Origin: JAOARY01 sp045345765
GTDB taxonomy: Bacteria > Bacillota > Clostridia > Peptostreptococcales > Peptostreptococcaceae
Direction: 5' to 3'
DNA length: 64,000 nt
Assembly: GCA_045345765.1 (NCBI GenBank)
Contig: CP148265.1
Coordinates: 1,178,001-1,242,000 of the forward strand
Notes under the pieces: model-generated
Databases searched by the model: none
The model's input: the letters and a program-made list of their open reading frames with translations, nothing else
What the model was told of the DNA's origin: nothing
Shown: positions 1 through 9,680 of the stretch, piece after piece
Numbering within the stretch: position 1 is the first letter of the stretch
Layout: every line of letters begins with the position of its first letter
Program-made: the position numbers and the translations under genes

Positions 1-1720
1 AAACAATGTATCTTACGTTGTTGAACTAAAAATTGATGGACTATCTGTTGCACTAACTTATGAAAACGGTGAATTTATTCTTGGAGCAACAAGAGGTGAT
101 GGGCAAGTTGGTGAAATAATAACATCTAATCTTAAAACAGTAAAATCAATACCTCTAAAACTAAAAGAAGATATAGATTTGACTGTAAGAGGTGAAGTCT
201 TCATACCAAAAGTACAATTTGAGAAACTAAATGAAATCCAAGAACAAAACGATGATAAAATCTTTGCAAACCCTAGAAATGCGGCTGCTGGTTCATTAAG
301 ACAATTAAATCCTAAGATTGCAGCCAAAAGAAATTTAGATATATTTGTATTTAATACTATGAATATTGAACAAAATAATATAAATTCACATATCAAATCA
401 CTTGAATACCTTAGCAAATTAGGATTTAAGATAAATAATGAAACTAAAAAATTCGATAATATTAATGCTGTTTATGACTATATTCTTTATTGGCAAGATA
501 ATAGAGCTAATTTAGGTTACGAAATAGATGGAATGGTTGTAAAGGTTGATGATTTGAACCAAAGAGAAGAACTATCAACAACATCAAAAAGTCCTAGATG
601 GGCTATTGCTTACAAATTCCCAGCTGAACAAAAGGTAACTATTATAAAAGATATCATCTTACAAATAGGTAGAACTGGTAAAATAACTCCAAATGCAGTA
701 TTTGAACCAGTAAGAGTTGCAGGTTCTTTAGTATCTAAGGCAACCCTTCATAATGAAGATTTTATAAGAGAAAAAGATATTAAAATAAATGATAAAGTAG
801 TTATAGAAAAGGCTGGAGATGTTATCCCTGCTGTTGTAAAAGTTTTGGTAGACCAAAGAGATGGAAGTGAAATAGATTTTGAAATGCCAAGCACTTGTCC
901 TGAATGTGGTGGAAAGACCCTAAGAGAAGAAGGTGAAGCTGCGTTAAAATGTATAAATATTTCATGCCCTGCTCAAATAAGACGTGGAATAATTCATTTT
1001 GTATCCAAAAATGCAATGGATATGGATGGACTTGGTGAATCCATTGTAAAACAACTTCTTGATAATGAACTTATAAAGGATATCTCTGATTTGTATCTTC
1101 TTAAAGATAAAAAAGAAGAACTTCTTTCATTAGAGAGAATGGGCGAAAAATCAGTTGAAAATATGCTTAATGCTATCGAAAAATCAAAAGAAAATGAACT
1201 TTATAGACTGATATTTGGTCTAGGAATTGATTTTATCGGTTCTAAAGCAAGTAAGCTGTTAGAAAAAAACTATGAAAATTTAGATCAGATAATAAATGCT
1301 TCTTATGATGAACTTATTGAGATTGAAGAATTTGGCCCTAAGATGGCACAGTCTTTAGTTAATTTCTTTAAAAATCCTGATAATCTTGAGTTAATTGAGC
1401 GATTAAAATCATTTAATCTTAATATAAGCTCAAAAAAACAAGAAGCTAATTCAAATATATTTGAAGGTCTTAAGTTTGTTTTAACAGGAACATTAAATAC
1501 ATTAAAGAGAAATGATGCAAAGAAAATAATTGAAGATAATGGAGGAAAAACATCTTCTTCACTTAGCAAAAATACTAATTTACTTCTAGCGGGAGAAAAG
1601 GCTGGAAGCAAATTAAAAAAAGCCATAGAACTTGGAGTAAAAGTAATTTCTGAAGATGAATTTATGAGTATTACAAAGTTTAGTTCTTTGGATGAAGTTA
1701 TGGAATTTATAAATAATTAA
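1..1720 (+). CDS. ligA: NAD-dependent DNA ligase LigA (5' truncated by window edge)
   Basis: LigA seals nicks in duplex DNA using NAD+, in replication and repair. The reading frame is open from base 2 and gives about 572 residues, so roughly the first 100 residues of a normal ~670-aa ligase lie outside the window. The adenylation motif ELKIDG, with its catalytic lysine, is at fragment residues 8-13. A four-cysteine zinc finger (CPEC...CINISCP) is encoded around 898-970. Helix-hairpin-helix repeats follow, then a C-terminal BRCT domain encoded from about 1455, starting near GLKFVLTGTL. The internal Met at 179 is not the start because the KIDG motif lies upstream of it. Identification is certain. 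Confidence 0.98.
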   Translation, partial: NNVSYVVELKIDGLSVALTYENGEFILGATRGDGQVGEIITSNLKTVKSIPLKLKEDIDLTVRGEVFIPKVQFEKLNEIQEQNDDKIFANPRNAAAGSLRQLNPKIAAKRNLDIFVFNTMNIEQNNINSHIKSLEYLSKLGFKINNETKKFDNINAVYDYILYWQDNRANLGYEIDGMVVKVDDLNQREELSTTSKSPRWAIAYKFPAEQKVTIIKDIILQIGRTGKITPNAVFEPVRVAGSLVSKATLHNEDFIREKDIKINDKVVIEKAGDVIPAVVKVLVDQRDGSEIDFEMPSTCPECGGKTLREEGEAALKCINISCPAQIRRGIIHFVSKNAMDMDGLGESIVKQLLDNELIKDISDLYLLKDKKEELLSLERMGEKSVENMLNAIEKSKENELYRLIFGLGIDFIGSKASKLLEKNYENLDQIINASYDELIEIEEFGPKMAQSLVNFFKNPDNLELIERLKSFNLNISSKKQEANSNIFEGLKFVLTGTLNTLKRNDAKKIIEDNGGKTSSSLSKNTNLLLAGEKAGSKLKKAIELGVKVISEDEFMSITKFSSLDEVMEFINN

Positions 1721-1758
1721 TCATATATATAATATCTAAATTTATAATATAATTAATT

Positions 1759-1860
1759 AAGAGGACATAAGCTTAAGGGATTTAGCTACAAAATATTATG
1801 TTTAATAAAAACAAATATAATATTTTGTAGTATTTTTCCTTAGTACAACATCCTCTTTTG
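1759..1860. terminator. Nested long inverted repeat after ligA
   Basis: An outer arm AAGAGGA (1759-1765) pairs with TCCTCTT (1851-1857). Inside it a perfect 14-bp stem is formed by 1786-1799 and 1817-1830. The outer stem ends in a T run and can terminate ligA. The inner stem is more than a terminator needs and resembles other long nested hairpins in this window. Confidence 0.6.
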
Positions 1861-1912
1861 TATTTAGCAAATAAAAGATTTCACTTGCTTTACTTATTAT
1901 CTTTTCTTTATT

Positions 1913-2500
1913 TTATTTATATTCAATATAAAACTCTGCAATGTCTGTAAATGGATTATTTACAGCTGTTAGTGGAACTATTACTGTTATTTTATATACT
2001 CCTTTTTTGTTACTAAGAGAAATATTATAATCAAAAGTCATTCCATCATAATCAACTGTTTTTTCTTCAATCAAATCAAACTTATCATTTTCATTTTTAT
2101 ACTCTATTTTTAATTTAAAACTCTCGTCTATCTTTTCATCAATTATAGACCCCTTGATATTAAACTCATTTTGATTAGTAATATTATATTCATATATTGG
2201 CGCGTCAAATTTTAGATGTTGAAATGGCCCTATATCATTAACTTCAAGTAATTTCTTATCATTTATTTTTACAATTCTTTTTTTATCATCATAAGAAACA
2301 TTAAGTATTTCTTTTAAATCTTCAACATATATAGCTGTTTTGCCATTTATATTAAAAGATTCAATTTCCTTATTTTTCACAAAAGTCTTTATATCGCTAT
2401 AATTTATTTCCCCAATCGCATCTCCTATATCAAAATAATCTGCATAAGCATTTATGCTTAATATCAAAATAATACAGATTGTTATAAATATTTTTTTCAT
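1913..2500 (-). CDS. Secreted protein with a copper-amine-oxidase-like stalk segment
   Basis: This 195-residue protein begins with a clear signal peptide (MKKIFITICIILILSINAYA). Residues about 45-80 (FNINGKTAIYVEDLKEIL, then KRIVKINDKK) resemble the short beta-rich repeat found in copper amine oxidase N-terminal-like 'stalk' domains of Firmicutes surface proteins. The rest looks like a beta-sandwich but I do not recognise it. The ribosome site AAAGGAAG precedes the ATG. It is probably exported to the cell surface; the function is unknown. The next gene upstream on the same strand begins 45 bp away, so the two may be cotranscribed. Confidence 0.7.
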   Translation of the reverse strand: MKKIFITICIILILSINAYADYFDIGDAIGEINYSDIKTFVKNKEIESFNINGKTAIYVEDLKEILNVSYDDKKRIVKINDKKLLEVNDIGPFQHLKFDAPIYEYNITNQNEFNIKGSIIDEKIDESFKLKIEYKNENDKFDLIEEKTVDYDGMTFDYNISLSNKKGVYKITVIVPLTAVNNPFTDIAEFYIEYK

Positions 2501-2545
2501 ATAGTTTGCACTTCCTTTTGATTTCTATATTATATTTTTTGATTT

Positions 2546-2794
2546 TTATTTCATTTCTACTTTATTATTATTTTTTTCTGTATCATAATTTACTATTCCA
2601 AAAAGAACCATAATCACAGGTATTGCCATTGCGTACAAAATAATTGGTTCTTTTATATACTCCAAAGTATTTAAGTTCCAAGAGTGTGTAGCAATCCTAT
2701 CCAAATAAGATATAATTTTCAACATAAATAATTCTAATGATAATGTCAAACTTCCAAAAATGATGCAATTGATTGCTAATTTTTTTTTATCCAA
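2546..2794 (-). CDS. Small two-TM membrane protein, unknown
   Basis: This 82-residue protein has two predicted membrane helices (residues about 8-30 and 50-70) and a short charged C-terminus. Translation starts at a TTG preceded by AAAAAGGAAG; no better start is present. It lies just upstream of the secreted stalk-like protein on the same strand and may share its transcript. I do not recognise a family. Confidence 0.6.
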   Translation of the reverse strand: MDKKKLAINCIIFGSLTLSLELFMLKIISYLDRIATHSWNLNTLEYIKEPIILYAMAIPVIMVLFGIVNYDTEKNNNKVEMK

Positions 2795-2833
2795 AATAAC
2801 ACTTCCTTTTTTTAAATTTTTATTTAATTATAG

Positions 2834-2871
2834 CAAAAAAACCTAATTATATAAAACAATTAGGTTTTTTG
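2834..2871 (-). terminator. Rho-independent terminator of the GDT1-like gene
   Basis: The stem AAAACCTAATT/AATTAGGTTTT is flanked by A and T runs on both sides, so it can work in both directions. It lies downstream of the minus-strand gene ending at 2979. Confidence 0.85.
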
Positions 2872-2978
2872 TAAATAATATAAAAACAGCTAAAGATAAA
2901 AATATATTCATTAATCTAAATAAACACTTTCCTTTTTTCAAATCCTTTTAAACCAGCATATTACAATATATTTTTTAT

Positions 2979-4010
2979 TTAATTATTGTTTTGATCCAAT
3001 ATATTATTTGCTACCTTTTTTATTTCATCTAATATCTCTCTTTCTCTTTTTAATTCTTCTAAATCTTTTACATCGCTATTTTCAAACTCATCTAACTTTT
3101 CTATTAGATTTTTTAGTTTATCCTTATCAAAATCCTTTTTTAAACTCTCTAAATCATAACTCTTATCTATCAAAGAAAGCTTTAGCCCGTTTTCATCCAA
3201 ATTTTCTAAGAGTTTTAATATGTAATATAATACACATTTGTCTTTTTGACAGACTGTTGCTTTTAGACATAATTCATTCGCACATACTTTTACCTCATGA
3301 AAATATTCATATATCTCTTTTAATTTCTTTTTGTATAGAGTATTTGTGTTTAAACGCTGAAGATAAAGTAGTTTAGAAATTCCCTTATAATATACTATTA
3401 ATAGAATAATTGTAATAGCAATAATCATTATCATATAACTATTAAAGAAATCCACAAAAATTCCTTTTAATTTAGATATCGAAAAACCTAAAAATATTAT
3501 AGAAGATACAATCTTCATATATAATCCAGATATCTTATCCCCTAATTTGACCCCAATAAATATCCCTATCAAACTTGTTAGAACCATTCCACTTACAGTT
3601 CCCATAAGTGTTATTATTAGATTCTTGCTATCCATTGCCAAAGTTATTGCACTTAGTTGAGTCTTATCTCCAAGTTCTCCTATAAAAAATGCTAATGCTA
3701 CTGTTAATACTGGTCCAAATTTGAACTTTTGTTCATCTTCTTCCTCTTCATCTTCATACTTCAAACTCCAAATTGAGAAAAATAAAAACATGAACCCCGC
3801 CACTATTGTAAGTTTATTTAAATCTATAAATTTAGATAATAAACCTCCAAAGAATACAGCTAGCCCATGATTTAATAATGATCCTATAAATATTCCTATT
3901 ATAACTTTTTTGATATTATATTTCATCGAGAAAGTCATAGCAAGAATTTGAGTTTTGTCTCCCATTTCTGCCATAAATATAAGAAATAATGCACTTAAAA
4001 ATTCGCTCAT
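2979..4010 (-). CDS. GDT1/TMEM165 (UPF0016) family cation transporter with Cys-rich C-terminal extension
   Basis: Members of this family export Mn2+ or exchange Ca2+/Mn2+ for protons. Both signature motifs are present: AEMGDKTQ near residues 14-21 and GELGDKTQ near 111-118. Each sits in a three-helix repeat, giving six TM helices in about 215 residues. Unlike the usual ~190-230-aa proteins, this one has 343 residues. The extra ~130-residue cytosolic tail contains four closely spaced cysteines (VCANELCLKATVCQKDKCV) followed by charged helices. RBS AAAGGAGGAG precedes the ATG. I saw no yybP-ykoY manganese riboswitch in the leader. The family call is firm; substrate and tail role are inferred. 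Confidence 0.9.
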   Translation of the reverse strand: MSEFLSALFLIFMAEMGDKTQILAMTFSMKYNIKKVIIGIFIGSLLNHGLAVFFGGLLSKFIDLNKLTIVAGFMFLFFSIWSLKYEDEEEEDEQKFKFGPVLTVALAFFIGELGDKTQLSAITLAMDSKNLIITLMGTVSGMVLTSLIGIFIGVKLGDKISGLYMKIVSSIIFLGFSISKLKGIFVDFFNSYMIMIIAITIILLIVYYKGISKLLYLQRLNTNTLYKKKLKEIYEYFHEVKVCANELCLKATVCQKDKCVLYYILKLLENLDENGLKLSLIDKSYDLESLKKDFDKDKLKNLIEKLDEFENSDVKDLEELKREREILDEIKKVANNILDQNNN

Positions 4011-4239
4011 TTGCTCCTCCTTTATCTTTTCTTTGATTACTTTTAAATTTTAACATTATTTAGATTTTTATTCAAAACAAATTTCTATGGGTTTAAATAA
4101 TTATTAAACTAGCTTAAATTTATAGTATTAAAGGATTATTTTTTAATGAAATATAGTTTTTTAAATGATTTGAATGGATTTTTTCATTTTTATTTTTTAT
4201 AATTTTTGTAGAGAATTTATTTTAAGGTGGATGATTTTT

Positions 4240-4977
4240 ATGATTTGTGATTTTAATTTACAAATAATTAACCCTATATTAAAAAAAGCTTATAGCAAAA
4301 AATTTCTTAAAAGAAAATCTAAAATGAATATATTTAGTTTTTTAAAAAAATCAATATTTCTTTTAATTATTCTTTTAATATCTACTATCCTTAGTTTTAG
4401 CTTTATAACTATAGAGATGTTTCACTGTTTAAAAATATTTGTATTAGTCTGTATATGTCTTTGTATTTTAACATTTTTATATCCTAAATTATCAAGTCTA
4501 ACTGGAATAGTATTTTCTTTACTTCAAGGAATTATCTTTGGAATATTGGGTTTTATGTTACATCATATATTTAAAATTATTTGTGTAACTCATTTTATAC
4601 TACTTATAACAATTTCCTTTAGTGGACTTTTTTTATTTAATAAAATTAGATTAAAAAAATCAATATTTAATTTTATTATAAATATGATAATTTCAATATT
4701 ATTAACTGATTTAATCGTAGTTATAAATCAAATTATATTTACTCATTCAATTTCGAGTCTAAAATTTGATAATTTTTATAATATAAGTTTTAATATTTTA
4801 TTCTTATTATTTGCAAACCTAAACACATTCTTTACATATTCTTATATAAGACAATTAAATAAATTAAAACCACCAAAATTTATGGAATGGTATTTAGCTT
4901 TTGGTTATATCTTTCATATATCTTGGTTTGTTATTTTTAGTATTAAGATAATGAATACCAAAAAAGATTATGTTTGA
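4240..4977 (+). CDS. Divergent Bax inhibitor-1/YccA-type membrane protein
   Basis: The best start is the ATG at 4240, nine bases after AAGGTGG, giving 245 residues. There are about seven TM helices. Family hallmarks are an N-terminal INPILKKAY segment, a central SLLQGIIFG, and a C-terminal KFMEWYLAFGY before the last helix, as in the ~250-aa BI-1/YccA subgroup. The acidic pair usually found before the last helices (DFD-like) reads NLNTFF, so the pH-sensing or ion-conducting function may be altered. The stop region overlaps the extended 5' frame of the next gene, suggesting cotranscription. Confidence 0.6.
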   Translation: MICDFNLQIINPILKKAYSKKFLKRKSKMNIFSFLKKSIFLLIILLISTILSFSFITIEMFHCLKIFVLVCICLCILTFLYPKLSSLTGIVFSLLQGIIFGILGFMLHHIFKIICVTHFILLITISFSGLFLFNKIRLKKSIFNFIINMIISILLTDLIVVINQIIFTHSISSLKFDNFYNISFNILFLLFANLNTFFTYSYIRQLNKLKPPKFMEWYLAFGYIFHISWFVIFSIKIMNTKKDYV

Positions 4978-5033
4978 TTTTCGCTTTTTCAATCTGGGTA
5001 TTAACTCTCTATAAACTATTAGAGGGTGAAAAT

Positions 5034-6035
5034 ATGAAAATTTGTAAATGTAAAAAAAATATATGGTGCTTGATTTTAATTTTTAGCATAGTTTTGATAA
5101 GCATCACAATATTTAATCTCCAAAAAAGCAAAAGTGAAATTCTAAACTCAAATTGCTATAATTTAAAATTACTTTGTAAATCTAATGCATTAATTCTTGA
5201 AAAAGATATAAAAAAAATAACTTATCTTGCTGATGTATTAGAAAATATAGTACTTCATAATATTAATTTAAATGAAGTTAGAGATGATAATGAAAAAATG
5301 AATGAATTTCAAACTAAAATAGAAAAAGAATTTATAGCCGCAATAGATTCTTTTGAGAACAAAAGCGGATGGTTTGTTTTTGATTCCAAAACAATAAAGG
5401 GTGGTCATTCTTTTGAATTTGTTAGAGACGATAATAAATATATAAGATATCCTGAATACGACATCTATAAAGAAGGTAATAATGAAGACGAATGGTGGAA
5501 AGATGCAGTTAATAATTCTACGCATTGGTCAAAACCTTATTATTGGCATCTTTGGAATGCTAATATAATATCTTATAGTAAAGCTGTGTATATTGGTGAT
5601 GAACTTCTTGGAGTTTGTGGTGGAGAAATATTCTTTGATCATCTTAAAAATCACATGACTAATCTAAAAATTTATAATGATGGTTATGCAACATTATTAA
5701 ATAATGAATATGATTTTTTGTATCATCCTGATAAAACTGTTACTAGTCTAAAAACCTTAGATAATGGAGAATATATCTGGATGGTTAATCAAATAAATAA
5801 TGATGAAGATAGTTTTGGGGTAATCAATTATGACTATAAAGGAGACCCTAAAATCCTTGCATATAATAAATTATCTAATGGATTTATATTTACTATTAAT
5901 TTTAAAGAAAAGGAATTATATAAAGATTATTATGATATTAGAATGTATATGATATTAAGAACAGTAATAGCAATTATATTAGTATCGATAATTTGTATTT
6001 TTATAGATAAAAAATCAAATGAAATATCTACTTAA
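5034..6035 (+). CDS. Membrane-anchored extracellular Cache-type sensor lacking an output domain
   Basis: The ATG at 5034 follows GAGGGTG, so it is preferred over the TTG at 4974. This gives 333 residues. The layout is TM helix (about 10-30), a large extracellular region, and a second TM near the C-terminus followed by about ten residues. The extracellular part contains dCache features: SGWFVFDSKT, YDIYKEGNNEDEWWKDAV, and GDELLGVCGGEIFFDHL. Cache domains bind small ligands in chemoreceptors, kinases and diguanylate cyclases. Here no kinase, MCP or GGDEF domain follows, and the downstream sequence does not continue one in another frame. It may act with the membrane protein encoded just upstream. 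Confidence 0.7.
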   Translation: MKICKCKKNIWCLILIFSIVLISITIFNLQKSKSEILNSNCYNLKLLCKSNALILEKDIKKITYLADVLENIVLHNINLNEVRDDNEKMNEFQTKIEKEFIAAIDSFENKSGWFVFDSKTIKGGHSFEFVRDDNKYIRYPEYDIYKEGNNEDEWWKDAVNNSTHWSKPYYWHLWNANIISYSKAVYIGDELLGVCGGEIFFDHLKNHMTNLKIYNDGYATLLNNEYDFLYHPDKTVTSLKTLDNGEYIWMVNQINNDEDSFGVINYDYKGDPKILAYNKLSNGFIFTINFKEKELYKDYYDIRMYMILRTVIAIILVSIICIFIDKKSNEIST

Positions 6036-6202
6036 ATCATTAAGAAATTATCGGTTTTTGCATAAAAAATCAAACTCTTTTATACGCTGTTTTTAATTTA
6101 TTTTTATTTGTCTACTAATCTGATTTTAATTTTAATCTAATCATTAAATGCTAAAATCAATTAAGTTCATTAAAATTGATTTTTTTGAAAAGAGGTGGCA
6201 AA

Positions 6203-8707
6203 TTGGAGATTAAAAATAAAATCAATATCTTATTAAATAATCAAAAAGAAGTTATAAAAGAATATGAAGATTTAATAAAGGAATTTGACTTAAATAATTT
6301 GGTTGAAGAAAATATCAAGCAAAAAGAAGATATTGATAATTACAAAAAAAATATAGAGATTTTAAATAATGATAAGTTATTATTATCCAAATATAACATG
6401 AATTTAAAAATATCATTAAAGGAACAAATGTTAAATGAAAAAACAGCTATATTAAAGGGTTCTAAAAAGAAAATAGAGATTTATTTTAGAAATGCTACAA
6501 ATAAAAATATTAATGAACTTAAAAATTTAGAAAACAAGGCTACAAAAAAAATTGATGAACTAAAAATAATGGCTTCTAAAGAACTTGACTCAACTAATGA
6601 AATATTTAAAGAAATATCTAATGTAGAAAAACATTTAAAAGAAAAAATTAAAGAAAATAAAGAAAGTTTTAATAATCAAAAACAAAATATATTAGATGAA
6701 TTAAAAGCTGAATACCAAAGCCTTAAAAATAAAGAAATAAGTGAAGAAGCTTTGGAAAAAAAGAAAAAATATAATGATTTGGAAGTAAAAATAGGACTGA
6801 ATCTTATAAATAAATTAGGTATAATTCTAATACTTTTGGGTTCTATTACAGCTATGAAATATACTTATACCAATTGGCTTAATGATTATACTAAAGCAGG
6901 TTTGGGATTTTTACTTGGTTTTTTATTCTTAGGTGTTGGTGAGTTTTTCAACAAAAAAAACAAGACTTTATTTGGACTAGGTCTAACTGGTGGAGGTATT
7001 GGAGTTTTATATCTTAGTGTATTTAGTAGTTATTTTATATTCGATATATTAAATATGTCGCTAAGTCTTTTTATATCTTTTATAATAACAAGTCTTTCTA
7101 TTTATTTATCAAGTAGATATAATTCTCAAACTGTATGTGGATTATCTTTAGTCGGTGGATATTTACCGTTCTTTTCATATACATTGATAGAAGGTTTGTC
7201 TGGAATTTCTGTATATATTGCAATGACTTATTTGTTACTTCTAAATATCCTTGTGCTTATGTTATCACTTAAACGAAGATGGATTTATATAAATTATATA
7301 AGTTTCTTATTAAATGTACCTTGTTTTGTTTATCTGATATTTGTATCTGATTCAGATTGGATTAATATTTTATATACCATAACTATATTTGTTATGTATT
7401 TAGGAATAACTTTGATTTACCCATTAAAAGAAAAAGTCAAATTAAAAAATATAGATTTATTGCTTATAGGCTTAAATACTTTTATAAATTCTGTACTTCT
7501 TTATGCTCTTTTTGGTGCAGTCTTTAAATTTGACTTTGAAGGTATGTTTGCATTATTTTTTAGTGTTTTTTATTTTATTCTTGCAAAATTCATTGAAAGA
7601 ACTGCATCACAAGAAAAAGGTATCGAAAAATTCTTTTATATAACATCATTAACCTTCTTTATATTGGTTGTTCCATTCCAATTAGATTTAGACTATATAA
7701 GTCTTGGGTTTATAATGGAAAGCTTGCTACTTATTTCTTACGCTCGAAAATATAATGATAAAAAAATACAAAAGGCTGGATTTGTAGTCTTAATAACTTG
7801 TGTATTTAGTTTTTATTTTATAGATTTTTCGTTCCAAGAATATATATCTAAATTCCTTTTTAGATATAGTGTTATAACTTCTGGGCTTATATATGTACTT
7901 TTGCTATATGCTAAGAAATTAAAAGAAGATATCGAATTTAGGTATGAAAAGTTTGGTGCTTTTTTATTAAAATATAAATACTTTGTTCTAATTCATACAT
8001 TCTTATATGTATTTAGACTAATTAGAGAATTTCATCTAAAATATATTGATCCTTATGTTTATATTGGAGATTCATTTATATTCGATTCTTATTTTGTAAT
8101 TCTAATAGGTCTTTCTTGCTTGGCTTATGGTTATTATGTATTAAATCTTAATCTTATAAAAGATAATATAACAAAAATCTTTAAAAATATTTTATATATA
8201 ATAGCATTTACTTTGGCTTTGCTTGTTAATTTAGAACCTATAACAAGACTTAGTATTTCAAATTACAAATTGTTTGGGCTTTTAATTTTGGTCGGATATA
8301 ATATTCTTAATTTGTATGTATTAAAGTATATGAGTTTAAAAATTATTAAATTAAAGAATTTAAGTTTTGATATTTATCCTGTTATTATTAATATCTATGT
8401 ACTAATTATTAGTATAATGTTTATATCAAATCAATTTGATTTTTCTAATGAGGATTTTATAATAAGTATTGCATTTTTAATAGCAGCATTTTATTCTATT
8501 TTTGATGGATTTAAAAAGAATTATGTTGCTCTTAGAAGAACTGGTTTATTCTTATCTATCTTTGCAACAGCTAAGTTATTTTTGTATGATTTAAGTTTTT
8601 TAAATACCTTAAATAAAATAATAGCTTATTTCTGTTTTGGTATTGTATTAATTTCTATATCCTATATATACCATAGATTAAAAATAAATTCTTTAGATGA
8701 TAAATAA
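6203..8707 (+). CDS. DUF2339-family polytopic membrane protein
   Basis: The preferred start is TTG 6203, six bases after AGAGGTGG, giving 834 residues. Residues 1 to about 190 are highly charged coiled coil. They lead into INKLGIILILLGSITAMKY, which matches the beginning of the DUF2339 membrane region. More than 20 hydrophobic helices follow to the end. The family is widespread and uncharacterised; a cell-envelope role is often guessed but not shown. It appears monocistronic and ends in a strong terminator. Confidence 0.8.
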   Translation: MEIKNKINILLNNQKEVIKEYEDLIKEFDLNNLVEENIKQKEDIDNYKKNIEILNNDKLLLSKYNMNLKISLKEQMLNEKTAILKGSKKKIEIYFRNATNKNINELKNLENKATKKIDELKIMASKELDSTNEIFKEISNVEKHLKEKIKENKESFNNQKQNILDELKAEYQSLKNKEISEEALEKKKKYNDLEVKIGLNLINKLGIILILLGSITAMKYTYTNWLNDYTKAGLGFLLGFLFLGVGEFFNKKNKTLFGLGLTGGGIGVLYLSVFSSYFIFDILNMSLSLFISFIITSLSIYLSSRYNSQTVCGLSLVGGYLPFFSYTLIEGLSGISVYIAMTYLLLLNILVLMLSLKRRWIYINYISFLLNVPCFVYLIFVSDSDWINILYTITIFVMYLGITLIYPLKEKVKLKNIDLLLIGLNTFINSVLLYALFGAVFKFDFEGMFALFFSVFYFILAKFIERTASQEKGIEKFFYITSLTFFILVVPFQLDLDYISLGFIMESLLLISYARKYNDKKIQKAGFVVLITCVFSFYFIDFSFQEYISKFLFRYSVITSGLIYVLLLYAKKLKEDIEFRYEKFGAFLLKYKYFVLIHTFLYVFRLIREFHLKYIDPYVYIGDSFIFDSYFVILIGLSCLAYGYYVLNLNLIKDNITKIFKNILYIIAFTLALLVNLEPITRLSISNYKLFGLLILVGYNILNLYVLKYMSLKIIKLKNLSFDIYPVIINIYVLIISIMFISNQFDFSNEDFIISIAFLIAAFYSIFDGFKKNYVALRRTGLFLSIFATAKLFLYDLSFLNTLNKIIAYFCFGIVLISISYIYHRLKINSLDDK

Positions 8708-8721
8708 AATTAATAATAAAT

Positions 8722-8765
8722 AAAAAAAGGAATTTTTGCACAAGAGCAAAAATTCCTTTTTTTAT
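8722..8765. terminator. Bidirectional terminator
   Basis: The stem AAAAAGGAATTTTTGC/GCAAAAATTCCTTTTT has a four-base loop and A/T flanks. It separates the convergent DUF2339 gene and the small secreted-protein gene. Confidence 0.9.
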
Positions 8766-8768
8766 TTA

Positions 8769-9038
8769 TTATTTAATTAATTTTGCAGTTGATTCTTTAA
8801 TTCCATTATCATTTACTAAAGTTTTTAAAGTTGCATCTACTAGCGTTTCTCCATTATTTATATCAATGCTATCTTTTATATATAATGTATTTTCATCTGA
8901 TATTTTGTAATTATAAAACTGCTTATTATCTTTTGTATCGTATGTTAAGCTATCTTCTAATGCACATGCTGGCTTTGTTATAATAAATAATGCACATATA
9001 ATATAACAAATCATTTTAAATTTACTTTTGTAATTCAT
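8769..9038 (-). CDS. Small secreted protein, unknown
   Basis: This 89-residue product has a signal peptide (about residues 1-26, ending KPACA) and a short polar mature part of about 63 residues, with no recognised domain. RBS AGGGAGTG lies eight bases before the ATG. It may be cotranscribed with the acetyltransferase that ends 31 bp upstream. Confidence 0.6.
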   Translation of the reverse strand: MNYKSKFKMICYIICALFIITKPACALEDSLTYDTKDNKQFYNYKISDENTLYIKDSIDINNGETLVDATLKTLVNDNGIKESTAKLIK

Positions 9039-9069
9039 ATTCTGTCACTCCCTAGTTGATTAATATTTT

Positions 9070-9579
9070 TTATATCTTTATTCTAAATTTCTTATACATC
9101 TTATTATCATGATCATTCTTTTCTAATCCTAAAAACTCACCATTTGCTGATTTTATTATTTTTTCTGAAGATATATTATTTTCTTCACATGTTACAATAA
9201 CTTCATCTAAACCTAGTTCTTTTGAATTTTTTAGTGATAATTTAAGCATCATCTTACCATATCCATTTTTTCTGTGTCTAGGTGGAACATCATAGCCAAT
9301 ATGACCATTTAAAGGTACTTCCTTATGTCTAACTCTTATAACTCCTAGTATTTCATCTTCAGAATTTGCTAACCAAAACGTAGAAAATGAAACCCAATTT
9401 TCTTCAATACCTTCACCTTTAGAAAAACCGATTAATTTATCAACATATAAATCAAAATCATCTAAGGCTTCTTTGTATAGATTGTAATAAAATTCTTCTC
9501 CATCATTTTTGTAACTAAGCACATTTGCTTGAAATGAATCTTTGTAAATGCTGTTTGGTTCTACTAATCTAAATTCCAT
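9070..9579 (-). CDS. GNAT-family N-acetyltransferase
   Basis: This 169-residue protein has the GNAT fold pattern. The acetyl-CoA loop is seen as VPPRHRKNGYGKMMLKLSL (a variant of R/Q-x-x-G-x-G/A), after beta strands containing DEILGVIRVRHKE and GHIGYDV. A C-terminal strand-helix includes EVIVTCEENNISSEKII. It resembles the small-molecule acetyltransferase group of COG3981. The substrate cannot be told from sequence. It lies downstream of the panD terminator and is probably independent of the pan operon. Confidence 0.85.
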   Translation of the reverse strand: MEFRLVEPNSIYKDSFQANVLSYKNDGEEFYYNLYKEALDDFDLYVDKLIGFSKGEGIEENWVSFSTFWLANSEDEILGVIRVRHKEVPLNGHIGYDVPPRHRKNGYGKMMLKLSLKNSKELGLDEVIVTCEENNISSEKIIKSANGEFLGLEKNDHDNKMYKKFRIKI

Positions 9580-9636
9580 ATTAAACCCCCATATTAAATA
9601 AATTTTTGTTTTATTTTACATTATTTTATCATAAAA

Positions 9637-9670
9637 TCAAAAAAAGAAGACTAAAAAATAGTCTTCTTAA
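9637..9670 (-). terminator. Terminator of the pantothenate operon
   Basis: The 10-bp stem AAGAAGACTA (9644-9653) / TAGTCTTCTT (9659-9668) is followed by a T-rich run on the minus strand, immediately after panD. Confidence 0.85.
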
Positions 9671-9680
9671 TAAAATAAAT

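Noticed and set aside
4011..4173. Possible yybP-ykoY manganese riboswitch before the GDT1-like gene
   Set aside because: None of the conserved riboswitch blocks is visible; the leader is plain AT-rich sequence.
6049..6090. CCGATAAT on the minus strand, a SigD-like -10
   Set aside because: No TAAA at the right distance and no minus-strand gene downstream.
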